Assembly (NCBI GenBank): GCA_030038435.1
Contig: JASHOY010000261.1
Span: forward strand, 1-39,940
Direction: 5' to 3'
Origin: Acidobacteriaceae bacterium
GTDB taxonomy: Bacteria; Acidobacteriota; Terriglobia; Terriglobales; Acidobacteriaceae
Length of the DNA: 39,940 nucleotides
Of the stretch, positions 1 to 6,861 are shown one piece after another. The translations under genes were made by a program, and so were the position numbers. Each line of letters starts with the position of its first letter. The stretch's first letter is position 1. Under the pieces are notes generated by a model. That model was not told the DNA's origin. It was given only the letters and a program-made list of their open reading frames with translations, and made no database searches.

Positions 1-809
1 AGATTGTCGCCCGGCTGCTTCACGCCGCGTCGCCGCGCGCGCGCATGCCGCTGGTAGCGGTGAACGCAGGAGGGCTGCCCGAAGGTACCTTTGAAAGCGA
101 AATCTTCGGCCACGTGAAAGGCGCATTTACCGACGCGCGCACCGACCGCATCGGCCGTTTTGAGCTCGCCAATGGCGGCACGCTGTTCCTTGACGAGATC
201 GCCAACGTGCCCATTCGCCAGCAGGCGAAATTGCTGCGCGTGCTCGAAACCGGCGAGCTGGAGCGGGTCGGTTCTTCGCAAACGCGGCGGGTCGACGTAC
301 GCATTCTGTCGGCGACCAATGCGCAACTGCATGAAGAAGCCAAGGCGGGAAATTTCCGCGAAGATCTGCTCTTCCGCATCAATACGGTTGAAATCCACCT
401 GCCCGCGCTGCGCGATCGCCGCGAAGATATTCCCTTGCTGGCCATGCATTTTCTCAACCGCAACCGCGCACGCTATCGAAAACAGGTATGCGCCTTTTCG
501 CCGGCGGCCATGCAGCAATTGATGCACTACTCGTGGCCCGGGAATGTGCGCGAGCTTGAGCACACCGTGGAGCGCGCCGTGCTGCTTTGCCGTGGCGACG
601 AGATAGAGCCTGCGAATCTGGCCATTGCCGGCGCGCGTCCGGCCGCCTCCTTTGAGTCCATCAGCGAAAATATGAGCATTGACGAAGTCGAGTCGTTGCT
701 CATCAAAAAGGTACTTCGCCGCTGCGACGGCAATATCTCGCAGGCTGCCGAGGCGCTGGGCCTGAGCCGGTCTGCGCTCTATCGCCGGATCGAAAAGTAT
801 GGCCTATGA
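1..809 (+). CDS. Sigma-54-dependent response regulator (NtrC family), C-terminal part; 5' end outside window
   Basis: The reading frame is open from base 3, so the gene begins left of the window; the receiver domain and Walker A motif are not visible. What remains is the second half of the AAA+ domain, which remodels sigma-54 RNA polymerase: the sigma-54 contact loop reads GAFTDA (bases 120-137) rather than the usual GAFTGA, followed by Walker B (GGTLFLDE), sensor I (SATN), the arginine-finger region FREDLLFR and the WPGNVREL sensor II helix. The last ~40 residues form a Fis-type helix-turn-helix (ISQAAEALGLSRSALYRRI). Its stop overlaps the start of the downstream histidine kinase by 11 bp, so the two are probably a translationally coupled two-component pair. 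The signal and target genes are unknown. The domain call is secure; the role of the GAFTDA change is not known. Confidence 0.93.
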   Translation, partial: IVARLLHAASPRARMPLVAVNAGGLPEGTFESEIFGHVKGAFTDARTDRIGRFELANGGTLFLDEIANVPIRQQAKLLRVLETGELERVGSSQTRRVDVRILSATNAQLHEEAKAGNFREDLLFRINTVEIHLPALRDRREDIPLLAMHFLNRNRARYRKQVCAFSPAAMQQLMHYSWPGNVRELEHTVERAVLLCRGDEIEPANLAIAGARPAASFESISENMSIDEVESLLIKKVLRRCDGNISQAAEALGLSRSALYRRIEKYGL

Positions 810-2151
810 ACGAAAGCCACAATGGCATCGCTCTGTGATGCGCAGGGCCTGGCTCTACTGCCTTTTTCTTACCGTGCCAGCTTTGGCACTGGCAGCTCTT
901 TTTGCTTTCCGGGCGCATTTTGGGGCGGCGGGATGGATGACTCTCGGCGCATCTCTGCTGCTTTATTTCGCGCTGGTTTCCGCGGCGCTCGTGGAGAGCC
1001 TCACCCGCCCGCTGCAGACGCTTTCCAACGTGGTTTCATCGCTGCGCGAAGGGGACTACTCATTTCGTGCGCGCGGCGCCGGGGTGCAGGACGCGCTCGG
1101 CGAACTGGCCGGAGAAATCAATGCGCTTGCCGATCTGCTGCAGATGCAGCGCGTGCACTCGCTGGAAGCGACGGCCCTGCTGGCGCAAATCTTTGAAGTC
1201 ATGCACGCGCCGCTCTTCGCCTTCGATCGTGAAAATCTGCTGCAATTGGTGAACAGCGCCGGCGTCAAATTGCTGGGCATGCCTCATTCCCGCTGCTTCG
1301 GCCGTTCCGCGCAGGAACTCGGGCTGGAAGAACTGCTGAAAGCACCCGACCAGTCGATTCGTTCGCTCGGTGCGCGGCCCACGCGATGGCTGGTGCGCAG
1401 AGCCGCGTTCCGTCAGGACGGCGTGCCGCATACCCTGCTGGTGCTTGCCGACGTGAGTCTTCCCTTGCAGGAAGAAGAACAAATTGCGTGGAAGCGCTTG
1501 ATCCGCGTGCTCGGACACGAGCTTTCCAACTCGCTGGCGCCGATCAAATCCATCGCCGGCAGTTTGCTGGCCCGCGTGGAAGCTTTTCAGGCGCAAGGCA
1601 ACGCACGGTCCGATTTTCGGCGCGGACTGTCGGTGATCGAGAGCCGGGCCGATGCATTGCATCGCTTTGTGCAGTCGTACCGGCTGCTGGCGCAACTTCC
1701 GCCGCCAAGCCTGCGCATGGTGGAATTTGGAGCGTTGATGGATCGCGTGGTGCTGCTGGAGCAGCGGCTGTCCGTTGAACTCACCGCCGGACCGCAGGCG
1801 GTGCTGGACGCCGATCCCGACCAACTGGAGCAGATGTTCATCAACCTGTTGGCCAACGCCGTCGATGCCGCACTGGCCAACGGCGCGCGCCCCGTTCATG
1901 CCACCTGGAAGCTCTCGGGTGAAAATCTGGAAGTGACCATCGAAGATTGCGGCAAGGGAATCGCCAACGCCGACAATCTTTTTGTGCCGTTCTACACCAC
2001 CAAGCCTGAAGGCAGCGGCGTGGGGCTGGCGCTGGCGCAGCAGATTGCGCGCGCACATGGAGGGGAAATCACTTTGCAGAATCGACCGGAAGGCGTAGGC
2101 GCCCGCGCCACCATCCGCTTGCCTGTGCATACGGCGGCCAGTCCCGCCTGA
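799..2151 (+). CDS. Membrane sensor histidine kinase, NtrY-like
   Basis: A 450-residue histidine kinase. Two hydrophobic segments at about residues 15-31 and 37-60 anchor it in the inner membrane with almost no periplasmic loop, so it probably senses a membrane or cytoplasmic cue. A HAMP-like linker follows (~60-115), then a PAS-like region (~125-225), the dimerisation/phosphoacceptor motif GHELSNSLAPIKS with His240, and a HATPase domain with N box (NLLANAVDAAL), G1 box (EDCGKGI) and G2 box (GSGVGLAL). The layout resembles NtrY. The start codon lies inside the end of the preceding regulator gene (11-bp overlap); a second in-frame ATG at 838 would remove 13 residues without touching the membrane segments. 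The product presumably phosphorylates the regulator encoded just upstream; the signal is unknown. Confidence 0.92.
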   Translation: MAYERKPQWHRSVMRRAWLYCLFLTVPALALAALFAFRAHFGAAGWMTLGASLLLYFALVSAALVESLTRPLQTLSNVVSSLREGDYSFRARGAGVQDALGELAGEINALADLLQMQRVHSLEATALLAQIFEVMHAPLFAFDRENLLQLVNSAGVKLLGMPHSRCFGRSAQELGLEELLKAPDQSIRSLGARPTRWLVRRAAFRQDGVPHTLLVLADVSLPLQEEEQIAWKRLIRVLGHELSNSLAPIKSIAGSLLARVEAFQAQGNARSDFRRGLSVIESRADALHRFVQSYRLLAQLPPPSLRMVEFGALMDRVVLLEQRLSVELTAGPQAVLDADPDQLEQMFINLLANAVDAALANGARPVHATWKLSGENLEVTIEDCGKGIANADNLFVPFYTTKPEGSGVGLALAQQIARAHGGEITLQNRPEGVGARATIRLPVHTAASPA

Positions 2152-2163
2152 GGCCGCTCTAGG

Positions 2164-2688
2164 CTACCGGCGATTTCGCCGCATCCGAACAGCGGCGCCC
2201 TCCGAATTCGTTGAACCCAGAGTCTTGTAGCCGGGATGAATCCCCGGGGCCAGCCCGTGACGCGCGGCGACCTTTCGCAGCAACCCGGCCAGCTGAGCGC
2301 GCTCGTTGTCGTTGAGTCCTTCGCACATCGCCTCTTCGTGCGCCCGCGCCACGCGGCCGATGGCAGCCAGGGCGTCGCGGCCGGTTGCGGTCAGGCGCAG
2401 GTTGTAGACGCGGCGATCCGCGGTGCTGGTTTCCCGAATGAGCAAGCCCCGCTCCTGGAGCGCATCGAGGATGGCCACCAGACGGCTGGCGTGCATGTTG
2501 AGCCGGCGCGCCAATTGCTGCTGGCTGATGCCGGGCGAGCGGTCGAGAAGACGCAGAATTCCCGCTTCCGCCGGCACAAAACGCAATGGGTTGAGCAATT
2601 CGGCAAATACCTGCGCCGAGCGTCCGCCAACCTGGGAAAGCAGAAAGGCGACGGTCACAGGCGACGGTTCAGATCTTCCGCCTGGCAT
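2164..2688 (-). CDS. MarR family transcriptional regulator
   Basis: A 174-residue winged-helix regulator of the MarR type. The recognition region (ISQQQLARRLNMHASRLVAILDALQERGLL) is followed by the family's wing signature, TSTADRRVYNLRLTATGRD, where DRR plus a beta turn contacts DNA. MarR proteins act as dimers on palindromes in divergent promoter regions and usually respond to phenolic or lipophilic ligands. Here the gene diverges from a membrane-protein gene with 75 bp between the starts, and a strong palindrome lies in that gap, so self-repression and control of the neighbour are the obvious inference. The basic tail after residue ~150 is not part of the usual fold. The ligand is unknown. 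Confidence 0.9.
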   Translation of the reverse strand: MPGGRSEPSPVTVAFLLSQVGGRSAQVFAELLNPLRFVPAEAGILRLLDRSPGISQQQLARRLNMHASRLVAILDALQERGLLIRETSTADRRVYNLRLTATGRDALAAIGRVARAHEEAMCEGLNDNERAQLAGLLRKVAARHGLAPGIHPGYKTLGSTNSEGAAVRMRRNRR

Positions 2689-2707
2689 GAGGGTATTATT
2701 TCATAAA

Positions 2708-2734
2708 ATAATGATTACAACATGTAATGATTAT
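2708..2734. promoter_or_regulatory. Probable MarR operator, near-perfect palindrome
   Basis: Inner arms ATTACA (2714-2719) and TGTAAT (2723-2728) are perfect inverted repeats with a 3-bp spacer. After one mismatched pair (2713/2729) the symmetry continues for five more base pairs, giving 11 of 12 matched pairs over 27 bp. The site lies midway between the divergent starts at 2688 and 2764 in an AT-rich patch unlike the surrounding DNA. Length and symmetry fit a MarR dimer site. Binding by the adjacent MarR protein is inferred from position. Confidence 0.72.
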
Positions 2735-2763
2735 CATCTACAATTAGCGAACAGGAGGCCGTT

Positions 2764-3477
2764 ATGGCATCGTCGAAAACTGTCCACTTCACAGGTCCCC
2801 GCCACCAGAGCCCGCCGCCGGGTATTCTGGCCGTGGTTTATACCGCGCTGTTTTGCGCCGGGCTCTATCCCGTCACCTATTTCGGCGGCAAGCCGGCCTT
2901 TCCGCTTCCCTGGGCTTCGGCGCCGGTCATCGAGGCCTTCTTCACGCAACGACATGCGGCGGCGCTGCTGTGCGCGTTCTTTCACTTTGGCGCGGCCATT
3001 CCGCTGGGCATCTTCACTGCGGCCACGGTGAGCCGGCTCAAATTCTTCGGCGTGCGCGCCGCGGGCGCTGACATTGCGCTCTTCGGCGGCTTTGCAACCG
3101 CGCTGTTGATGATGGCCAGTTCGGCAATACTGTGGACGATGACCATCCCCGGCGTGGCGCAGGACCCGGCGCTGGCGCAGGCTTTGCATTTCCTGGATTT
3201 CGCGTTGGGCGGGCCGGGATTTTCTGTGCCGTTAGGATTGTTCATGGCCGGCATTTCCGTGCCTTTGCTGTTTCGCCGTCTGACGCCGCGATGGATTCCC
3301 ATTCTCGGCCTGGTGCTGGCGGTCTGCGGAGAACTCAGTTGGTTCACCATCGAGTTTCACGCGGCGCTGCCCTTGATTCCGCTCACCCGCTTTCCGGGAT
3401 TCGTGTGGATGATTGCCGTGGGGTTTGCGCTCCCGGCGCGCGCCATGCGGGCTGCCGGCGAACAGGCACACGCGTGA
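2764..3477 (+). CDS. Integral membrane protein of unknown function, MarR-linked
   Basis: A 237-residue protein with about six hydrophobic helices (roughly residues 20-40, 63-88, 97-123, 145-167, 175-195, 210-225) and a hydrophilic N-terminus. An AGGAGG ribosome-binding site (2753-2758) five bases before ATG fixes the start. No catalytic motif is visible. The layout loosely resembles DUF4386-like small membrane proteins, but I cannot assign a family. It diverges from the marR-like gene across a palindromic operator, so it is probably that regulator's target and may take part in export of, or tolerance to, a small molecule; this is inference from context only. Confidence 0.8.
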   Translation: MASSKTVHFTGPRHQSPPPGILAVVYTALFCAGLYPVTYFGGKPAFPLPWASAPVIEAFFTQRHAAALLCAFFHFGAAIPLGIFTAATVSRLKFFGVRAAGADIALFGGFATALLMMASSAILWTMTIPGVAQDPALAQALHFLDFALGGPGFSVPLGLFMAGISVPLLFRRLTPRWIPILGLVLAVCGELSWFTIEFHAALPLIPLTRFPGFVWMIAVGFALPARAMRAAGEQAHA

Positions 3478-3561
3478 TCGTCTGGCGCCAACGTCCACCA
3501 TCCGGCTTCTGCACCTGGTGTTGAGCATTCCCATGCGCGCCGACCCCATTACACTGGAATC

Positions 3562-4338
3562 ATGATCCGCGTTTTCCGTTCGATTCCCGTGCAGCGGCTG
3601 AAACTGCTGGTCTTCGACCTTGACGGCACTCTTATCGACTCTGCACAGGACCTGTGCAACAGCGTCAACGAGACGCTGAGACATTTTGGGCGCGGGCCGT
3701 TGCCCGACCCGCAGATCGCAGGGTTTGTGGGCAACGGAGTTTCGATCCTGGTGCGGAAGTCGCTGGCCGCCGCCGACCGAACCGAGCCTGAAAGCGTGGA
3801 CGAGAAGCTGTTGGACGAGGCGCTGGCATTCTTTGTCGGCTATTATCGCGAGCACAAACTGGACTTCACTTACGCATACGAAGGCGTGCGGGAGGCGCTG
3901 GCGGCATTGCGCCAACTGCACGAAGCGCCGGAAGGCGTGACCCGCGTAATGGCGGTGCTGACCAACAAGCCGGTAAACCCGGCCCGTGGAATCTGCGAGG
4001 GCCTGGGAATGGCGGGCTACTTTCTGCACGTTTATGGCGGCAACAGTTTTCCCACCAAGAAGCCGGATCCGCTCGGGCTTCGCTCGCTGATGAGCGAAAC
4101 CGGCGCCGCGCCCGAAGAAACGGTGATGATCGGCGACAGCCGTGTTGACGTGGAGACCGCGCGCAATGCCGGAGTTTGGAGCCTGGGCTGCAACTTCGGC
4201 TTCGGGCCGCGTAACCTGATGGAATTGCCACCTGACGTGGTGGTGGATTCGCCGGCGGAGTGGACCGAGGCGTTGACTCCGGGCCAAGCTCCGCGCCAGC
4301 ATCTGCAAATGAGCGCACTCAGGAACATTGAGGGTTGA
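3562..4338 (+). CDS. gph: HAD-superfamily phosphatase, phosphoglycolate phosphatase-like
   Basis: A 258-residue HAD hydrolase with all four motifs: motif I LVFDLDGTLIDS with the nucleophile Asp and acid/base Asp near residues 19-21, motif II (VLTNKP), the motif III lysine (KKPDPLGL), and motif IV MIGDSRVDVETA. The small helical cap after motif I (SVNETLRHFGRGPLP...GNGVSILVRKSL) matches the Gph subgroup, which dephosphorylates 2-phosphoglycolate formed by DNA repair or RuBP oxygenation. Subgroup assignment by eye is moderately secure, since related pyrophosphatases and sugar phosphatases share these motifs. The ~15 residues before the HAD fold are probably extra N-terminal sequence or an early start. 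It runs in the same direction as the epimerase gene 54 bp downstream, possibly in one transcript. Confidence 0.85.
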   Translation: MIRVFRSIPVQRLKLLVFDLDGTLIDSAQDLCNSVNETLRHFGRGPLPDPQIAGFVGNGVSILVRKSLAAADRTEPESVDEKLLDEALAFFVGYYREHKLDFTYAYEGVREALAALRQLHEAPEGVTRVMAVLTNKPVNPARGICEGLGMAGYFLHVYGGNSFPTKKPDPLGLRSLMSETGAAPEETVMIGDSRVDVETARNAGVWSLGCNFGFGPRNLMELPPDVVVDSPAEWTEALTPGQAPRQHLQMSALRNIEG

Positions 4339-4392
4339 CCCCATCGCGTTGGGGCTAAGAAGGAAAATGCCGGTTCGAATCCGTGTTCAGGG

Positions 4393-5415
4393 ATGAGAGG
4401 ATCGACGGTGGAATCGCGGAAGCTGCGCCTGGTGTTGCCCGGCGGCAGCGGGCAGGTGGGACGCATGCTCGCGGCTTATTTTCAGGAGCGAGGGCACCAT
4501 GTCACAGTGCTGACCCGCAGCCCTTACGCTGCGCCGTGGCAAACGGTGCACTGGGACGGCGTGAATCGCGGGCCATGGATTCAGACCCTGGAAGGCGCCG
4601 ACGTCTGCATTCATCTTTCCGGCCGCAGCGTGAACTGCCGCGCTACAGCCAAAAACCGAAGGCAAATGTACGAGTCGCGTATCGCAACCACGCGGCTGGT
4701 CGGCGACGCCATCAGTGTGCTCGACAACCCGCCGCGCGTGTGGCTCAATGCATCCACGGCGACCATTTACCGGCACGCGCTTGATCGCGATATGGACGAA
4801 GCTACAGGCGAGATTGGAGGCGGCGAGTGGCTCACCAAGCGCCGCCGCGCTCCGGCGAAATGGAACCGGACAGTCGAGCTGGTGAAGGATTGGGAAGCGG
4901 CTTTGTTCGCAGCGCCAACGCCGCGCACGCGCAAGGTGGCGCTGCGCACCTCGCTGGTCTTCAGCCCGGCGCCGGGCAGCGTCTTCGAGGTTTTTTCTCG
5001 CCTGGTGCGCGCCAGCCTGGGCGGCAAACAGGGCAATGGACGGCAGTATGTTTCCTGGATTCACGAGAGAGATTATGCGCGCGCGGTGGAGTTTCTCATC
5101 GCGCAGGATGAATTGAGTGGAGCGGTGAATCTTACTTCGCCCAATCCGCTGCCTAACCGGGAATTCATGGAAGCTTTGCGTGACGCGTGGGGCATGCCCA
5201 ACGGTCTGCCGGCGCCGGCGCTGCTCATCCGGCTGGGCGCGATTTTTCTGCGCACCGAACCGGAGCTGGCGCTGAAGAGCCGGCGCGTCGTCCCCGGACG
5301 GCTTCTTGAAGCAGGTTTCCAATTCGAGTTTCCCGCGTGGGCGGCTGCGGCGCAGGATTTGGTGCGGCAGTGGCGGATGAACAGTGGTCAGTGGCCAATG
5401 AACAGTGGTCAGTGA
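4393..5415 (+). CDS. TIGR01777-type NAD(P)-dependent epimerase (SDR family)
   Basis: A 340-residue Rossmann-fold protein. The nucleotide-binding GGSGQVGRMLA motif occupies residues ~17-27, followed by the atypical-SDR core (VCIHLSGRSVNCR; ASTATIYRH). The family tail is present: SWIHERDYARAVEFLI, AVNLTSPNPLPNREFMEALRDAWG and the DUF1731-like end (LPAPALLIRLGAIFLRTEPELALKSRRVVPGRLLEAGFQF, cited here as a region). This matches the YfcH/SDR39U1 group, whose substrate is not established. The last 14 residues are not family sequence: they are encoded by a 21-bp direct repeat that is part of a heptamer array and read WRMNSGQWPMNSGQ, so the array supplies the stop codon. The frame is open a little upstream of 4393; this ATG leaves only a short non-family leader. 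Confidence 0.87.
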   Translation: MRGSTVESRKLRLVLPGGSGQVGRMLAAYFQERGHHVTVLTRSPYAAPWQTVHWDGVNRGPWIQTLEGADVCIHLSGRSVNCRATAKNRRQMYESRIATTRLVGDAISVLDNPPRVWLNASTATIYRHALDRDMDEATGEIGGGEWLTKRRRAPAKWNRTVELVKDWEAALFAAPTPRTRKVALRTSLVFSPAPGSVFEVFSRLVRASLGGKQGNGRQYVSWIHERDYARAVEFLIAQDELSGAVNLTSPNPLPNREFMEALRDAWGMPNGLPAPALLIRLGAIFLRTEPELALKSRRVVPGRLLEAGFQFEFPAWAAAAQDLVRQWRMNSGQWPMNSGQ

Positions 5416-5417
5416 TC
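5383..5417 (+). repeat. Heptamer array covering the epimerase 3' end
   Basis: Five consecutive 7-bp units (AGTGGTC, AGTGGCC, AATGAAC, AGTGGTC, AGTGATC). Because 21 is a multiple of both 3 and 7, it also reads as a 21-bp direct repeat in frame. The TGA stop of the epimerase gene lies inside the last unit. The units are relatives of the CAGGGAT-type arrays elsewhere in the window and have the 3'-end orientation (TCAG on the coding strand). Confidence 0.85.
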
Positions 5418-5547
5418 GGATTCAGTTTTGCATTTCAGAAGTCGAGTAAGCGGGCGATGGGAGGCGATTACCGGTCTTTTGCCAGGCAAAGCCAGCAAGA
5501 TTCACCCGCCGGTCTGCGCCGCCTTCAACGCCAAGCGCGGGAAGTTC

Positions 5548-5584
5548 CCGCGGCAGCCAAACAAGCAGAGGTTGGCTGCCGCGG
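5548..5584. terminator. Perfect 13-bp inverted repeat between convergent genes
   Basis: Arms CCGCGGCAGCCAA (5548-5560) and TTGGCTGCCGCGG (5572-5584) are perfectly complementary, with an 11-nt loop. It sits between the convergent 3' ends of the epimerase (5415) and Crp/Fnr (5663) genes, where a bidirectional terminator would be expected. No T-run follows on either strand, so intrinsic termination is not certain; it could instead be an RNA-stabilising hairpin. Confidence 0.5.
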
Positions 5585-5662
5585 ATTCGTGAGTCAGTTA
5601 CCCCGGACGCGAACTGAGTCACGTTGCCGGGCCTTTGAAGTTCCGGCCCGGAAGCTTGCCGG

Positions 5663-6373
5663 TCAATTGTGCGCCAGGCTTTCCAGTGCGGCGCGGCTGG
5701 GAATCATGAGCGTGGAGCCATTGAAGATCACCAGTTGGCGGCTCTTGAAGACGCTCAGGGTGCGGGTTACGGTTTCGCGCGAGGCGCCGATAAACTCGCC
5801 GATTTCGCCGTGGGTGAGCGGGAAGCGGCAACGCGTGCCACGCTCGGTCTTCTGCCCATTTTCGCTCCACTCCAGGAGCAGGCGCGCAAGTTTCTCCGGC
5901 GCCGATGCAGACAGGCCGACGGTGCGCAACTGATCGCAGGCCAGGTTGTAGCTGCGGCTCAGTTCTTCGGTGACGATGGGATAGGCTTCAGGATGGCGCG
6001 CCAGGAACTCCAGAAATTCACAGCGGCGCACGGTTGCGATCTTGGCCGGATAGAGCGTTTCCCCGGAGATTTCGCGCGGCTTGCCGGAAAGCGTGGAAGC
6101 CAGCCCTAGAACTTCGCCTTTGCGGGCGATGCGCAGAATGAGCCGTTTGCCTTCCGAGGAATTCATCGAAAGCTTGACTTCGCCCTCCAGCACGAAGAAG
6201 ACCGCCGAGGAGGCATCTTTCTCATTGAAGAGGCTGATGCCCGAGGGGTACGAAGAGGTGTGCGCCAAAGACAGCAGAGTTTCGCGCGCTTGCTGGGGTA
6301 ACTTGTTCAAGAATCCCTCGGCAACCTGCGGCTGGACGTTGGAAACAGCGATGGTGTTAATTGCGGCTTGCAT
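5663..6373 (-). CDS. Crp/Fnr family transcriptional regulator
   Basis: A 236-residue regulator: an N-terminal cyclic-nucleotide-binding beta-roll (~residues 30-140, with FVLEGEVKLS and GEVLGLASTLSG) and a C-terminal winged HTH (LTHGEIGEFIGASRETVTRTLSVFKSRQLV), where the E-x2-x-R recognition helix is typical of CRP/FNR. There is no N-terminal cysteine cluster, so it is not an oxygen-sensing [4Fe-4S] FNR. The beta-roll reads SGKPREISGETLYP rather than the cAMP-phosphate cassette of E. coli CRP, so the ligand is unknown. The ATG at 6373 is chosen because AGGAGG stands about seven bases before it; a longer frame to 6394 has no such site. The start lies inside the upstream STAS gene (17-bp overlap), indicating translational coupling. 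Confidence 0.9.
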   Translation of the reverse strand: MQAAINTIAVSNVQPQVAEGFLNKLPQQARETLLSLAHTSSYPSGISLFNEKDASSAVFFVLEGEVKLSMNSSEGKRLILRIARKGEVLGLASTLSGKPREISGETLYPAKIATVRRCEFLEFLARHPEAYPIVTEELSRSYNLACDQLRTVGLSASAPEKLARLLLEWSENGQKTERGTRCRFPLTHGEIGEFIGASRETVTRTLSVFKSRQLVIFNGSTLMIPSRAALESLAHN

Positions 6374-6716
6374 TTTCAACCTCCTGGTTGGCACCCTCCG
6401 GTGCGGTCTTTCTGATCTCCTCGGCGAGATACTCGGTCCATGGGGAGCCGGCGACGAGCCGGGCCTGACTTTGCGCGTAAATGGTTTTCAGTGCTTCTGT
6501 ACCGGCGGAATCTGCGTAAGTCACGTTGCGCAGATCGAGGACCAGCTCGCGGGAGTTGAGTTGCGGGACCGTTTCCACCCAGACGCGGCTAAGTTCAGCC
6601 ACCCACGGTCCCGCCACGCGCCCCTCCAGGGTGATGCCCATGGTTTTTTCGTATTCGTAAATTGTGATTCTTAACGTAAGCTGGCTCGTCCTGCGCCACG
6701 CCCAGTTAAAAAGCAT
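6357..6716 (-). CDS. STAS-domain protein (anti-sigma-factor-antagonist-like)
   Basis: A single STAS domain of about 100 residues: first strand LTLRITIYEY, then ITLEGRVAGPWVAEL, the LVLDLRNVTYADSAGTEAL strand-loop-helix that in SpoIIAA/RsbV carries the phosphorylated Ser, and an amphipathic last helix. The DSAGTEAL motif keeps the Ser, so phospho-switching is possible. The start is uncertain: ATG 6716 is the nearest start that keeps the first strand; TTG 6728 has a weak AGGA before it; ATG 6641 would drop that strand. A sigma-54 promoter-like element overlaps 6712-6728 and, if real, would make 6641 the start. The gene overlaps the Crp/Fnr gene downstream and follows the sigma-54 activator gene. 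The partner proteins are unknown. Confidence 0.78.
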   Translation of the reverse strand: MLFNWAWRRTSQLTLRITIYEYEKTMGITLEGRVAGPWVAELSRVWVETVPQLNSRELVLDLRNVTYADSAGTEALKTIYAQSQARLVAGSPWTEYLAEEIRKTAPEGANQEVENASRN

Positions 6717-6728
6717 GCCGCGTGCCAA
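6712..6728 (-). promoter_or_regulatory. Sigma-54 (-24/-12) promoter-like element at the STAS gene
   Basis: On the minus strand TTGGCACGCGGCATGCT aligns with the consensus YTGGCACGRNNNTTGCW. The whole -24 block YTGGCACG matches and the -12 block keeps TGCW, with the required 10 bp between GG and GC. Mismatches are at the R and first T positions. Predicted transcription start is near 6701. It lies about 130 bp after the end of the sigma-54 activator gene. The conflict with the most likely STAS start codon keeps confidence moderate. Confidence 0.5.
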
Positions 6729-6861
6729 AGTTTCCTGTGGCCAGAGTGAGCGATCTTATTCCCTTGTGGGCAAAGGAGTTAGCGCCAACGCAAATGGTGA
6801 ATTGCAGAAGCGATGCAAGGGCAGGTGACGAGGTGACGAAGACGAAATATCGTCGCCGCGA

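Noticed and set aside
4372-4382. GGTTCGAATCC, identical to the conserved core of a tRNA T-loop, after a small CCCCA/TGGGG stem (4339-4354)
   Set aside because: The T-stem pairs only three bases and no acceptor or D-arm can be built around it; there is no CCA and no matching 5' acceptor strand upstream. Chance or a very degenerate tRNA fragment.
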